A stretch of 64,000 nt of DNA from assembly GCA_028292625.1 (NCBI GenBank), contig JAQGLY010000008.1:62001-126000 (forward strand). Direction: 5' to 3'. Positions 35,923 to 43,247 of this stretch are shown one piece after another. The DNA is from Herbaspirillum sp. (GTDB taxonomy: Bacteria; Pseudomonadota; Gammaproteobacteria; Burkholderiales; Burkholderiaceae_D). The notes under the pieces are model-generated. The model did not search any database, was not told the origin of the DNA, and saw only the letters and a list, made by a program, of their open reading frames with translations. Both the position numbers and the translations under genes were made by a program. Positions within the stretch are counted from its first letter, which is position 1. Every line of letters starts with the position of its first letter.

Positions 35923-36795
35923 TTACAGCTGTCGTGCGTCAAAAGTATTGCAGTTGCCGACTTTGCCGGTATCGATGCCGCGCTTGAACCAGCCCACGCG
36001 TTGCGCCGAGGTGCCGTGCGTGAATGAATCGGGCACCACCTGGCCCTGGCTTTGTCGCTGCAACGCGTCGTCGCCGATGGCCGTGGCCGCTTTCAATGCG
36101 CCTTCGATATCGCCCTGTTCCAGTATCGCGCGCGTCTGATTGGCGTGATAGGCCCAGACGCCGGCAAAGCAATCGGCCTGCAATTCCAGACGGACCGACA
36201 GGGCATTGGCCTGTTTTTCGGTGGCGCGCTGCCGCATGCGATCGACCTTGCCGGAAATGCCCATCAGGTTTTGCACGTGGTGGCCGACTTCGTGGGCGAT
36301 CACATAGGCCTGCGCGAAATCGCCGGAGACGTTGAAGCGTTGCTGCATCAGTCGATAGAAAGCGAGGTCGATGTAGATTTTTCGGTCGCTGGGGCAATAG
36401 AACGGTCCGCTGGCCGACTGGCCGGCGCCGCAGGCGGTCTGGGTGCTGCCGCTGAACAGCACCAGCGTCGGCTTGACGTAGGTGGCGCCGCTGGCGTTGA
36501 AGATGTCGGTCCAGGTGTCTTCGGTATCGGCCAGCACGGTGCGCACGAATTGGACCTTGCGGTCTTCGGCCGCGGATTGCCTGCCCGGCGCGGGGCGGTT
36601 TTGCTGCACCTGCGCCGGTTGCCCTCCGCTGAGCAGCGACAGCACTGTCATCGGATTGACACCGAGGAAATAGGACGCCACCAGGGCGATGGCGATCGTG
36701 CCGATCCCGATCGACCGGCCGCCGAGACCGAAACCGCCGCCGCCGTCGCGGCGGTCTTCGACGTTGTCGCTTTCCCTATTGCCTTCCCATTTCAT
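35923..36795 (-). CDS. YpfJ-type neutral zinc metallopeptidase
   Basis: A 290-residue protein with an N-terminal Gly-rich cytosolic stretch, one membrane helix (about residues 27-47, GIGTIAIALVASYFLG) and a zinc peptidase domain. The catalytic motif is AYVIAHEVGHHVQNLMGISG (residues ~164-183) with downstream ELQADCFAGVWA supplying the third ligand. FYCPSDRKIYIDLAFY is also diagnostic. The family (UPF0054-unrelated YpfJ) has an unknown physiological substrate. Confidence 0.9.
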   Translation of the reverse strand: MKWEGNRESDNVEDRRDGGGGFGLGGRSIGIGTIAIALVASYFLGVNPMTVLSLLSGGQPAQVQQNRPAPGRQSAAEDRKVQFVRTVLADTEDTWTDIFNASGATYVKPTLVLFSGSTQTACGAGQSASGPFYCPSDRKIYIDLAFYRLMQQRFNVSGDFAQAYVIAHEVGHHVQNLMGISGKVDRMRQRATEKQANALSVRLELQADCFAGVWAYHANQTRAILEQGDIEGALKAATAIGDDALQRQSQGQVVPDSFTHGTSAQRVGWFKRGIDTGKVGNCNTFDARQL

Positions 36796-36883
36796 TCTGG
36801 CGTCTCCCTCTATTGTTGTTATAAGAGTGGTTTAAACCGAATTTGTTCTCCAGGTAACACGTTTTATGCGGCGGGTCATGTGT

Positions 36884-38317
36884 CTAGCTGCGCTGCGGCA
36901 CGATCATTTCGGCGTAATCGTACAGCGCGCCCAGGATTTCCTCGTCGCGCTCGCTGGCGTTTTCGGACAGGATATCGATCTCGGCAAACAGCGTATCGAC
37001 ATTGCGGACACCGCCTTGGCCGTCGAACAGGCAGGCGGCGCGATGTTCTTCCCAGCGTTCCTGCTCGACGTCCGACAGCGTGTCGGGAAAATTGCGCGCG
37101 CGGTAGCGGAACACGATTTCTTCCAGCCGGGGGTCGTCGAAGCCGGGATGCGCCGACGCCAGTTGTTGGGGCGACATCGCGCGCAATGCATTCAGGCGGC
37201 GCCGGTCGCCATTGCCGACGAAGCCGCCGTACAGATCCTGGTCCACGTCCGGCGCATCTTCGGCGGCGCGTTGATAGACCTGTTCCCAGATCGCGCGCAT
37301 ATCCGGCGCGGCGGCGGCGTGCACCGCATGCTGCAGCGCGCGCTCGAGGTCGAATTGCCAGCGTTCGGACATCTCCGGGGACAGGGTTTTCAGATTGGCG
37401 ATGACCATCGGCGACTTGTTCAGATGGATGGATTTGAGCGGCAGCCGGGTCACGCCTTCCGGCAACTCGTCCCGCTTGGAAAACAGCCGCGTGCGGATGG
37501 CGGCGGGGTCCAGTGACCACAGTTCGCGTGGATCGTGCGCCAGATCCCAGGCGATCAGCTCGTTTTTATTGGTCGGGTGCAGGCCCAGCGGCCACATCAG
37601 CGCGATGCAGCCGCGGTCGGCCGGGAACATGCCGGAGATATGCAGAAACGGGCGGGCCACCGGCCAGCCGATTTCGGTCGCGACCCGGTCTTTTTTGTGC
37701 AGCGCAAGGCAGAATTCGAACAGACGCGGGTTGGCATCGCGGATCAGCCGCGCCAGACCGATGGTGGCGCGCACGTCGGACAGCGCATCGTGCGCGGCTT
37801 CATGCAGCAAACCGTTGGCTTTGCTCAGGTGCTCCAGCCGGAAGCTGGGGTTGCCGTCCTCCCTGGTCGGCCAGACCACGCCTTCCGGACGCAGGGCATA
37901 GGCGGTGCGCACCACGTCCAGCAGATCCCAGCGGCCGCAGTTGTTTTGCCACTCCCGCGCATAGGGATCGATCAGATTGCGCCAGAACATGAAACGCGTG
38001 ATTTCATCGTCGAAGCGAATGGTGTTGTAGCCCACGCCGATGGTGCCCGGTTCGGAAAATGCGCGTTCCACGGTCGCCGCGAACTGATGTTCGGGCACGC
38101 CGCGCTCCAGGCATTGCTGCGGCGTGATGCCGGTGATCAGGCACGATTGCGGATCCGGCAGATAATCCGGCGCCGGGCGGCAATACAGCATGATCGGCTC
38201 GCCGATTTCATTGAGTTCGGCGTCGGTGCGGATGGCCGCGAACTGGGCCGGACGGTCGCGGCGCACCTGTGCGCCGAAGGTTTCGTAATCGTGCCAGAGA
38301 AAGGTATGCGCGGACAT
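36884..38317 (-). CDS. sbcB: exodeoxyribonuclease I
   Basis: A 477-residue 3'-5' single-strand DNA exonuclease. The DEDDh nuclease core is visible: FLWHDYETFG (Asp, Glu), VGYNTIRFDDEITRFMFWRN (Asp) and AHDALSDVRATIGLARLI (His, Asp). ExoI-specific SH3-like and C-terminal regions follow (KFLHISGMF-like PFLHISGMFPADRG, LNKSPMV, YRARNFPDTL). It acts in mismatch repair and recombination. The ATG at 38317 is preferred to an upstream TTG. Confidence 0.95.
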   Translation of the reverse strand: MSAHTFLWHDYETFGAQVRRDRPAQFAAIRTDAELNEIGEPIMLYCRPAPDYLPDPQSCLITGITPQQCLERGVPEHQFAATVERAFSEPGTIGVGYNTIRFDDEITRFMFWRNLIDPYAREWQNNCGRWDLLDVVRTAYALRPEGVVWPTREDGNPSFRLEHLSKANGLLHEAAHDALSDVRATIGLARLIRDANPRLFEFCLALHKKDRVATEIGWPVARPFLHISGMFPADRGCIALMWPLGLHPTNKNELIAWDLAHDPRELWSLDPAAIRTRLFSKRDELPEGVTRLPLKSIHLNKSPMVIANLKTLSPEMSERWQFDLERALQHAVHAAAAPDMRAIWEQVYQRAAEDAPDVDQDLYGGFVGNGDRRRLNALRAMSPQQLASAHPGFDDPRLEEIVFRYRARNFPDTLSDVEQERWEEHRAACLFDGQGGVRNVDTLFAEIDILSENASERDEEILGALYDYAEMIVPQRS

Positions 38318-38362
38318 GAGAGTTGCTTTTGAAAGCGTCAAGAAAGGTGGGAGGCGGCAGCT

Positions 38363-38944
38363 TTATTCAGGCGACTCGGTACGGCCGGTATCGATGCCGG
38401 CCTGCAGCAGCGTGCTGAGCCGCCCCTGACGCATCGGCGCGGGATTGCGCCCGAAGTCGATATCGTCGATGACCCAGCCGCGTTCATCCTCGGTCACATA
38501 CACCTTTTCCTGCCATTTGATGACGGAAGCCTCCTTGGTGATGGCGGCGTTCAGCTCGACATTGCAATAGCCCTTGTCGTCGTCGACCGTGCAATCGAGT
38601 ATCTGCGCGGCGGCGAATCCCTGCGGGCGCGCGGTGAACAGATCGCCGTCGAACAGCGGCGCGGCGGTGTCCGCGTTGCGGTTGAAATGAGCTTCTTCGG
38701 CCAGCGACGCGTTCTTGAATTTTTCAAACAGGGGGACCGACAGGAAAGGGCGGAACTTGATCAGTTCCGACAGCGACAGCGCGCCCATCGGCGGCGCGAC
38801 CTGATGCAGGCGGTAGAATTTGGCGATTTGCTGCTTGAGTTCCTTGTCCTCGCCGCTGGTCCGCGAGCAGGAGACGCACAGCATCGCCGTCAGCAGCAGC
38901 AACGGCGCGAGCGACGTCAGCGGCCGCGACCGGCGTTTTGCCAT
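38363..38944 (-). CDS. lipoprotein of unknown function
   Basis: A 193-residue protein with a lipoprotein signal (PLLLLTAMLCVSC, Cys near residue 26). The mature part is small, alpha/beta-like, with KFYRLHQVAPPMGAL, a DCTVDDDKGYCNVEL segment and a C-terminal YVTEDERGWVIDDIDFGR, resembling DUF3828-type proteins that fold like NTF2 domains. I cannot assign a function. The start at the third-from-first Met is chosen to leave a short basic N region. Confidence 0.75.
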   Translation of the reverse strand: MAKRRSRPLTSLAPLLLLTAMLCVSCSRTSGEDKELKQQIAKFYRLHQVAPPMGALSLSELIKFRPFLSVPLFEKFKNASLAEEAHFNRNADTAAPLFDGDLFTARPQGFAAAQILDCTVDDDKGYCNVELNAAITKEASVIKWQEKVYVTEDERGWVIDDIDFGRNPAPMRQGRLSTLLQAGIDTGRTESPE

Positions 38945-38954
38945 ACATCCCATA

Positions 38955-39263
38955 TCAGGCGGATTCCGTCAGCAGCTCAAAATGTTCGACGGTAGGCGGC
39001 GACGCGAAAAAAGGGCCGACGATGGCGCGCCACTCGGTGAAAGCAGCCGACTCGCGAAAATCGATGGTGTGGCTTTCCAGCGTGCTCCAGCGGACCATCA
39101 ACAGATAACGCTCCGGCGATTCAACGCCTTTTTGCACTTGATGGCCGAGATAGCCGGTGGCTTTGGCGATGGTCTGTTCGATGCCGCGCACGATGGCCGC
39201 GTCGAATTGCGCCTGGGTGCCTGTTTGAATGCGGATGTCCGCCAGTTCGAGAATCATATCCAT
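38955..39263 (-). CDS. antibiotic biosynthesis monooxygenase (ABM) domain protein
   Basis: A 102-residue single-domain protein with the ferredoxin-like ABM pattern: AQFDAAIVRGIEQTIAKATG, GHQVQKGVESPERYLLMVRW and a C-terminal HTIDFRESAAFTEWRAIVGP then HFELL. Such dimeric proteins include heme-degrading and quinone-modifying enzymes as well as many uncharacterised ones. GGAAAG precedes the ATG. The function is not determined. Confidence 0.82.
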   Translation of the reverse strand: MDMILELADIRIQTGTQAQFDAAIVRGIEQTIAKATGYLGHQVQKGVESPERYLLMVRWSTLESHTIDFRESAAFTEWRAIVGPFFASPPTVEHFELLTESA

Positions 39264-39352
39264 GCTTTCCGGGATATCCGTTTCGGGCGCGCGTGTTTCG
39301 ATTCCGTGAATCGGGATACGCGTCGTGGCGGAGACCCCTTTTTATTTTGATC

Positions 39353-39380
39353 GCGGCCCGCTCATGGTGGAACGGGCCGC
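39353..39380. other. GC-rich stem-loop downstream of the dehydrogenase gene
   Basis: A perfect GCGGCCCG/CGGGCCGC stem with a 12-base loop, between the ABM-domain gene and the dehydrogenase gene. Neither side has a T run, so it is a weak terminator candidate or a transcript 3' end protector. Confidence 0.35.
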
Positions 39381-39439
39381 AATCGGGATGAAGTATTTTA
39401 TGTGCGAATTTTACGCCAGAATGCGTTGCCGATCAGACC

Positions 39440-40222
39440 TTATTGCATGAACCAGCCGTGGCTGACGACGATCGATTGTCCGGTCAGCGCATTGCTCGGG
39501 AACGCGGCCAGGAAAACGGCGGTTTCGGCGACATCGCGGGTGGTGGTGAATTCGCCGTCGACGGTGTCTTTCAGCATGACCTTTTTGACCACGTCGTCTT
39601 CGCTGATGCTCAGTTCCCTGGCCTGTTCCGGAATCTGTTTTTCCACCAGCGGCGTGCGTACGAAGCCCGGGCAGATCACATTGGAGCGGATTTTATCCTT
39701 CGCGCCTTCTTTCGCCACCACCTTGGCCAGACCGATCAGGCCGTGTTTGGCGGTGACGTACGGCGCCTTCAGCGGCGAGCCTTCGTGCGAATGGACCGAG
39801 CCCATGTAAATGATGCTGCCGCCGCGGCCGCCAGCGATCATCGCGCGCATCGCGGCGCGCGTGGTCAGGAAGGCGCCGTCGAGGTGGATGTCGAGTATTT
39901 TCTTCCAATTGTCCAATGTGCTGTCGACCACCGCGGCGATGATCTGGATGCCGGCATTGCTGATCATCACGTCGATGCCGCCGTAGGCCTTGACCGCGTC
40001 GGCGAAGCCTTGATCGACCTGGGCTTCGTCGGCGACGTTCATCTGCACCGCCATCGCCGTGCCTCCCGCCTTGCCGATTTCGTCCGCCGCCGCCTGGGCC
40101 GCGGCCAGCGCCAGATCCGCGATGACGACTTTCGCGCCCTGTTTTGCGTATTCCATGGCGATTTCCTTGCCGATGCCGCTGGCGGCCCCGGTGATCAGTG
40201 CAACTTTATCTTTCAGCAACAT
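39440..40222 (-). CDS. bdhA: 3-hydroxybutyrate dehydrogenase
   Basis: A 260-residue SDR that interconverts D-3-hydroxybutyrate and acetoacetate with NAD, in polyhydroxybutyrate metabolism. It shows the TGAASGIG nucleotide motif (residues 11-18), NAG at 89-91 and the catalytic triad Ser142, Tyr155, Lys159 in [20 protein letters not shown]; the [12 protein letters not shown] segment and length are typical for this enzyme. AAAGGA lies eight bases before the ATG at 40222. Confidence 0.92.
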   Translation of the reverse strand: MLLKDKVALITGAASGIGKEIAMEYAKQGAKVVIADLALAAAQAAADEIGKAGGTAMAVQMNVADEAQVDQGFADAVKAYGGIDVMISNAGIQIIAAVVDSTLDNWKKILDIHLDGAFLTTRAAMRAMIAGGRGGSIIYMGSVHSHEGSPLKAPYVTAKHGLIGLAKVVAKEGAKDKIRSNVICPGFVRTPLVEKQIPEQARELSISEDDVVKKVMLKDTVDGEFTTTRDVAETAVFLAAFPSNALTGQSIVVSHGWFMQ

Positions 40223-40460
40223 GGGGAATTCCTTTGCGTTTTGACGTTTGGTGAGCAGTCCGGGAAGCGAAGGCAGGCACAGCGCGCCGCCTATGGTGCG
40301 GCATGGCGATAATTGTACGCTCCTATGGATAAACTTCCGGGAACCGTTGTCAGAGAGCCAATTAGGAAGCGGCCGCACCCCGCAGTCATGTGGCCGTGAC
40401 GTTCCATTTGAGTGCATTTCCCCAAATTAGTTGTTAATCGTCCCCAGCGGCAAAAGTAAA

Positions 40461-40492
40461 GACAAAGTGTCATTTTGTTGACACATTTTGTC
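40461..40492. promoter_or_regulatory. large dyad / possible Pho box upstream of olsB-like gene
   Basis: GTGTCA-N6-TGACAC (40467-40472 and 40479-40484) is a perfect inverted repeat nested in a wider imperfect dyad with outer arms GACAAA and TTTTGTC. Read as a direct repeat with 11-base period, GTGTCAT-TTTG-TTGACAC matches the Pho-box halves at 6/7 and 5/7. It lies about 50 bases before the olsB-like ATG. It could be a degenerate Pho box or a site for another dimeric regulator. Confidence 0.45.
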
Positions 40493-40532
40493 GTTAGTCT
40501 CCAACCCGTCATCTTTGAGAAAAGGACCACGC

Positions 40533-41306
40533 ATGAGATTGCTGACCAAACCGGCCGATGTCAATTCCAGCGCCGCCAAACTCACCTTGAGCCTCGCCAC
40601 GACGGCCAGCGAAGTACTTGAGGTGCAACGTTTGCGTTACAAGGTTTTTATCGAAGCGATGAATTTGTCCGCGTTAGCCAACGCAGACGGTCTGGACAAA
40701 GATGAGTTCGACGAGTATTGCGATCACTTGATTGTACGGGATGCGAAAACGCTGGACGTGGTGGGCACCTACCGCCTACTGAGTCCTCACGGGGCGCGGC
40801 GCATGGGGAAATTTTATTCGGAGCAGGAATTCGATCTGAGCCGCCTGGGCAATTTGCGCGGCAGCATCGCCGAAGCCGGACGTGCGTGCATCCATCCGGA
40901 TTACCGCAGCGGCGGCGTGATCATGATGTTGTGGTCCGGCCTGGCCGAATACATGCGCCGCGAGCGTTGCGAATATCTGATCGGTTGCGCCAGCATCAGC
41001 CTGGCCGACGGCGGCCACAACGCCGCGGCGCTGTATCAGGCATTGAGCGCAACCAATATGGCGCCGCCCGATTATCGCGTCACGCCGCATTTGCCATTTC
41101 CGACCGGCCAGCGCGAAGCCGGCCACGCGCCGCAGATCCCGCCGTTGTTGAAGGGCTATATGCGCAGCGGCGCCTGGGTTTGCGGCGCACCGGCCTGGGA
41201 CCCTGATTTCCATTCGGCCGATTTATTTTTGTTGCTTCCACTGGCGAAGCTCGACAAGCGTTATGCCCGTCACTATTTGAAAGAAAGCGCCCAGCACACT
41301 AGTTAG
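40533..41306 (+). CDS. olsB: OlsB-like GNAT acyltransferase (ornithine/amino-acid lipid synthesis)
   Basis: A 257-residue N-acyltransferase of the ornithine-acyl-ACP type. Family marks are EVLEVQRLRYKVFIEAM (residues ~27-45), DEFDEYCDHLIVRDAKTLDV, VGTYRLL, FDLSRL and AEAGRACIHPDYRSGGVIMM. OlsB acylates the alpha-amino group of ornithine with a 3-hydroxyacyl chain to give lyso-ornithine lipid; OlsA then adds the second chain. No olsA is adjacent. AAAGGA precedes the ATG. It is followed by PlcP-like and Agt-like genes, together resembling a phosphorus-free lipid remodelling set. Confidence 0.8.
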   Translation: MRLLTKPADVNSSAAKLTLSLATTASEVLEVQRLRYKVFIEAMNLSALANADGLDKDEFDEYCDHLIVRDAKTLDVVGTYRLLSPHGARRMGKFYSEQEFDLSRLGNLRGSIAEAGRACIHPDYRSGGVIMMLWSGLAEYMRRERCEYLIGCASISLADGGHNAAALYQALSATNMAPPDYRVTPHLPFPTGQREAGHAPQIPPLLKGYMRSGAWVCGAPAWDPDFHSADLFLLLPLAKLDKRYARHYLKESAQHTS

Positions 41307-41348
41307 CGAACTGTTCCCCGATAGCTTCAATTCCGATTTGGAGACCTT

Positions 41349-42206
41349 ATGAAACCGCGCGACCAATTTCTCGATGCCGCCTTCAATCCTCCCAGCGAAG
41401 GCAAACGCGAAGTAATCCGATTCCGCACCATCTGGATTTCGGACGTGCATCTGGGCACCACCGGATGCCAGGCTGGCCGGTTGCTGCAATTTTTGCGGGC
41501 CACCGAATCGGAAACGCTGTATCTGGTCGGCGATATCATTGACGGCTGGCAGCTGAAGCGCCGCTGGTATTGGGATCAAAAACACAACAACGTGGTGCAG
41601 ACCGTTCTCAAGAAAGCCAGAAAAGGGACCAACGTGGTATTTGTGCCGGGCAATCACGACGAGTCCGTGCGGCAATTCATCGATCTCGATTTCGGCGGCA
41701 TCAAGATTCGCGACGAACTGGTGCATATCACGGCCGATGGCAAACGCATGCTGGTGCTGCACGGCGACCGCTTCGACGGCGTGATCGCCTGCGCCAAATG
41801 GCTGGCTTATGTGGGCGACAACATGTACACGATGGTCTTGAAATTCAATCAATGGTTCAACACCTGGCGCGCCCGCGCCGGCCTGCCGTACTGGTCGCTG
41901 TCGCAATACCTGAAATTGAAAGTGAAGAACGCGGTCAGCTATATCAGCTCCTTCGAGAATGCGCTGGCGGCGGAGGCGGCCCGCAAGGGATTGGACGGCG
42001 TGATCTGCGGCCACATTCACAAGCCGGAAATCCGCGATATCGACGGCATCAAATATTGCAACGACGGCGACTGGGTGGAAAGCCTGTCCGCCCTGATCGA
42101 AGAAGCCAGCGGCGAACTGCGGCTGGTGACCTGGGGCGAAATCATGCAGCGCAAAGCGCAACTGCGAACGAAGGAGGTCGACAGCTTATGCGTATCGCCA
42201 TCGTAA
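41349..42206 (+). CDS. calcineurin-like metallophosphoesterase, PlcP-like
   Basis: A 285-residue cytoplasmic phosphoesterase with all metal motifs: WISDVHLG (residues ~29-36), LVGDIIDGW, PGNHDE, LHGDRFDG and GHIHKPE. The central GLPYWSLSQYLKLKVKNAVS stretch is shared with the PlcP family of phospholipases C, which cut phosphatidyl lipids to diacylglycerol in phosphate starvation; by annotation habit the same proteins are often called UDP-2,3-diacylglucosamine hydrolase (LpxH). The next gene is a glycosyltransferase overlapping by 19 bases, the classic plcP-agt pairing. LpxH remains the alternative. Confidence 0.82.
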   Translation: MKPRDQFLDAAFNPPSEGKREVIRFRTIWISDVHLGTTGCQAGRLLQFLRATESETLYLVGDIIDGWQLKRRWYWDQKHNNVVQTVLKKARKGTNVVFVPGNHDESVRQFIDLDFGGIKIRDELVHITADGKRMLVLHGDRFDGVIACAKWLAYVGDNMYTMVLKFNQWFNTWRARAGLPYWSLSQYLKLKVKNAVSYISSFENALAAEAARKGLDGVICGHIHKPEIRDIDGIKYCNDGDWVESLSALIEEASGELRLVTWGEIMQRKAQLRTKEVDSLCVSPS

Positions 42207-43237
42207 GCGACGCCGGCGCGCCGCAGGTCAACGGCGTCGTCAATACCCTGGCGGCCACGCAACGGGTGCTGCAGCAGGCAGGGCATACGGTGCTGATGAT
42301 TGGGCCTGCCAGTTTCCGCACTTTCGCCTGCCCGACCTATCCGGAAATCCGCCTGGCGTACAAGCCTTACGCCAAGATCGCGTCGTTGCTGAGCAAATTC
42401 GCCCCCGACTGCATCCATATTTCCACCGAAGGCCCGATGGGACTGGCCGCGCGCCGCTATTGCCTTAACCGCCGGCTGGCCTTCACCACCGCCTATCACA
42501 CCCGTTTTCCGGAGTATCTGAGCGCACGCCGGATGCTGCCGAAAGCGCTAACCTATCGTCTGCTGCGCTGGTTTCACGGTCCGTCGAAAGCGGTGATGGT
42601 GCCGACGCCGGGCATCAAGCAGGCGCTGGAAGAGAATGGCTTCGACAACGTCGCCTTGTGGGGCCGCGGCGTGGATACCGCCTATTTCCATCCCCGCGAG
42701 CAGGATCACGCTGCGATCAAGGGTCCCTTGTTCCTGTACGTCGGGCGCATTGCGGTGGAAAAGAACATCGAGGCCTTTCTGCGGCTGGATTTGCCGGGCA
42801 CCAAATGGGTGATCGGCGACGGACCGCTGCGCGAAGAGCTGGAGCGCCGGTATCCGGAGGTGCATTTTCTGGGCGGCAAGGCGCATGCCGAACTGGCGGC
42901 GTATTACAACTGCGCGGATGTCTTTGTATTTCCGAGCAAGACCGATACCTTCGGTCTGGTGCTGGCCGAAGCGATGGCCTGCGGCGTGCCGGTGGCGGCC
43001 TATCCGGTGGCAGGGCCGGTCGATGTGGTGCTCGATGGCCAGTCGGGCATTCTCAGCGACGATTTGCGGCAGGCTTGCCTGGACGCGCTGAAGCTGAACC
43101 GCCAGCAGGTCCGGCAGCATGCGCTGAGCTATTCGTGGGAGGCGTCGACGCAGCAATTCCTGCAGCATCTGCATATGGCGCGGAGGAATGCCGCGGCGCA
43201 GGAAAACGCGGCGCGGATACGGCAGGAAACCATCTGA
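42188..43237 (+). CDS. GT4 glycosyltransferase, Agt/MgtA-like
   Basis: A 349-residue GT-B glycosyltransferase: donor/acceptor N-terminal part MRIAIVSDAGAPQVNGVVNT, and C-terminal FLYVGRIAVEKNIEAFL with the EX7E-like FPSKTDTFGLVLAEAMACGV. NGVVNTL and EGPMGLAARRYC are found in glucosyl/mannosyl transferases acting on diacylglycerol (Agt, MgtA, Ugp). The start overlaps the phosphoesterase gene by 19 bases, so coupled translation is likely. Using diacylglycerol from the PlcP-like enzyme, it would produce glycolipids replacing phospholipids. Sugar and linkage are not determinable. Confidence 0.85.
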   Translation: MRIAIVSDAGAPQVNGVVNTLAATQRVLQQAGHTVLMIGPASFRTFACPTYPEIRLAYKPYAKIASLLSKFAPDCIHISTEGPMGLAARRYCLNRRLAFTTAYHTRFPEYLSARRMLPKALTYRLLRWFHGPSKAVMVPTPGIKQALEENGFDNVALWGRGVDTAYFHPREQDHAAIKGPLFLYVGRIAVEKNIEAFLRLDLPGTKWVIGDGPLREELERRYPEVHFLGGKAHAELAAYYNCADVFVFPSKTDTFGLVLAEAMACGVPVAAYPVAGPVDVVLDGQSGILSDDLRQACLDALKLNRQQVRQHALSYSWEASTQQFLQHLHMARRNAAAQENAARIRQETI

Positions 43238-43247
43238 CGCCGCGGCC

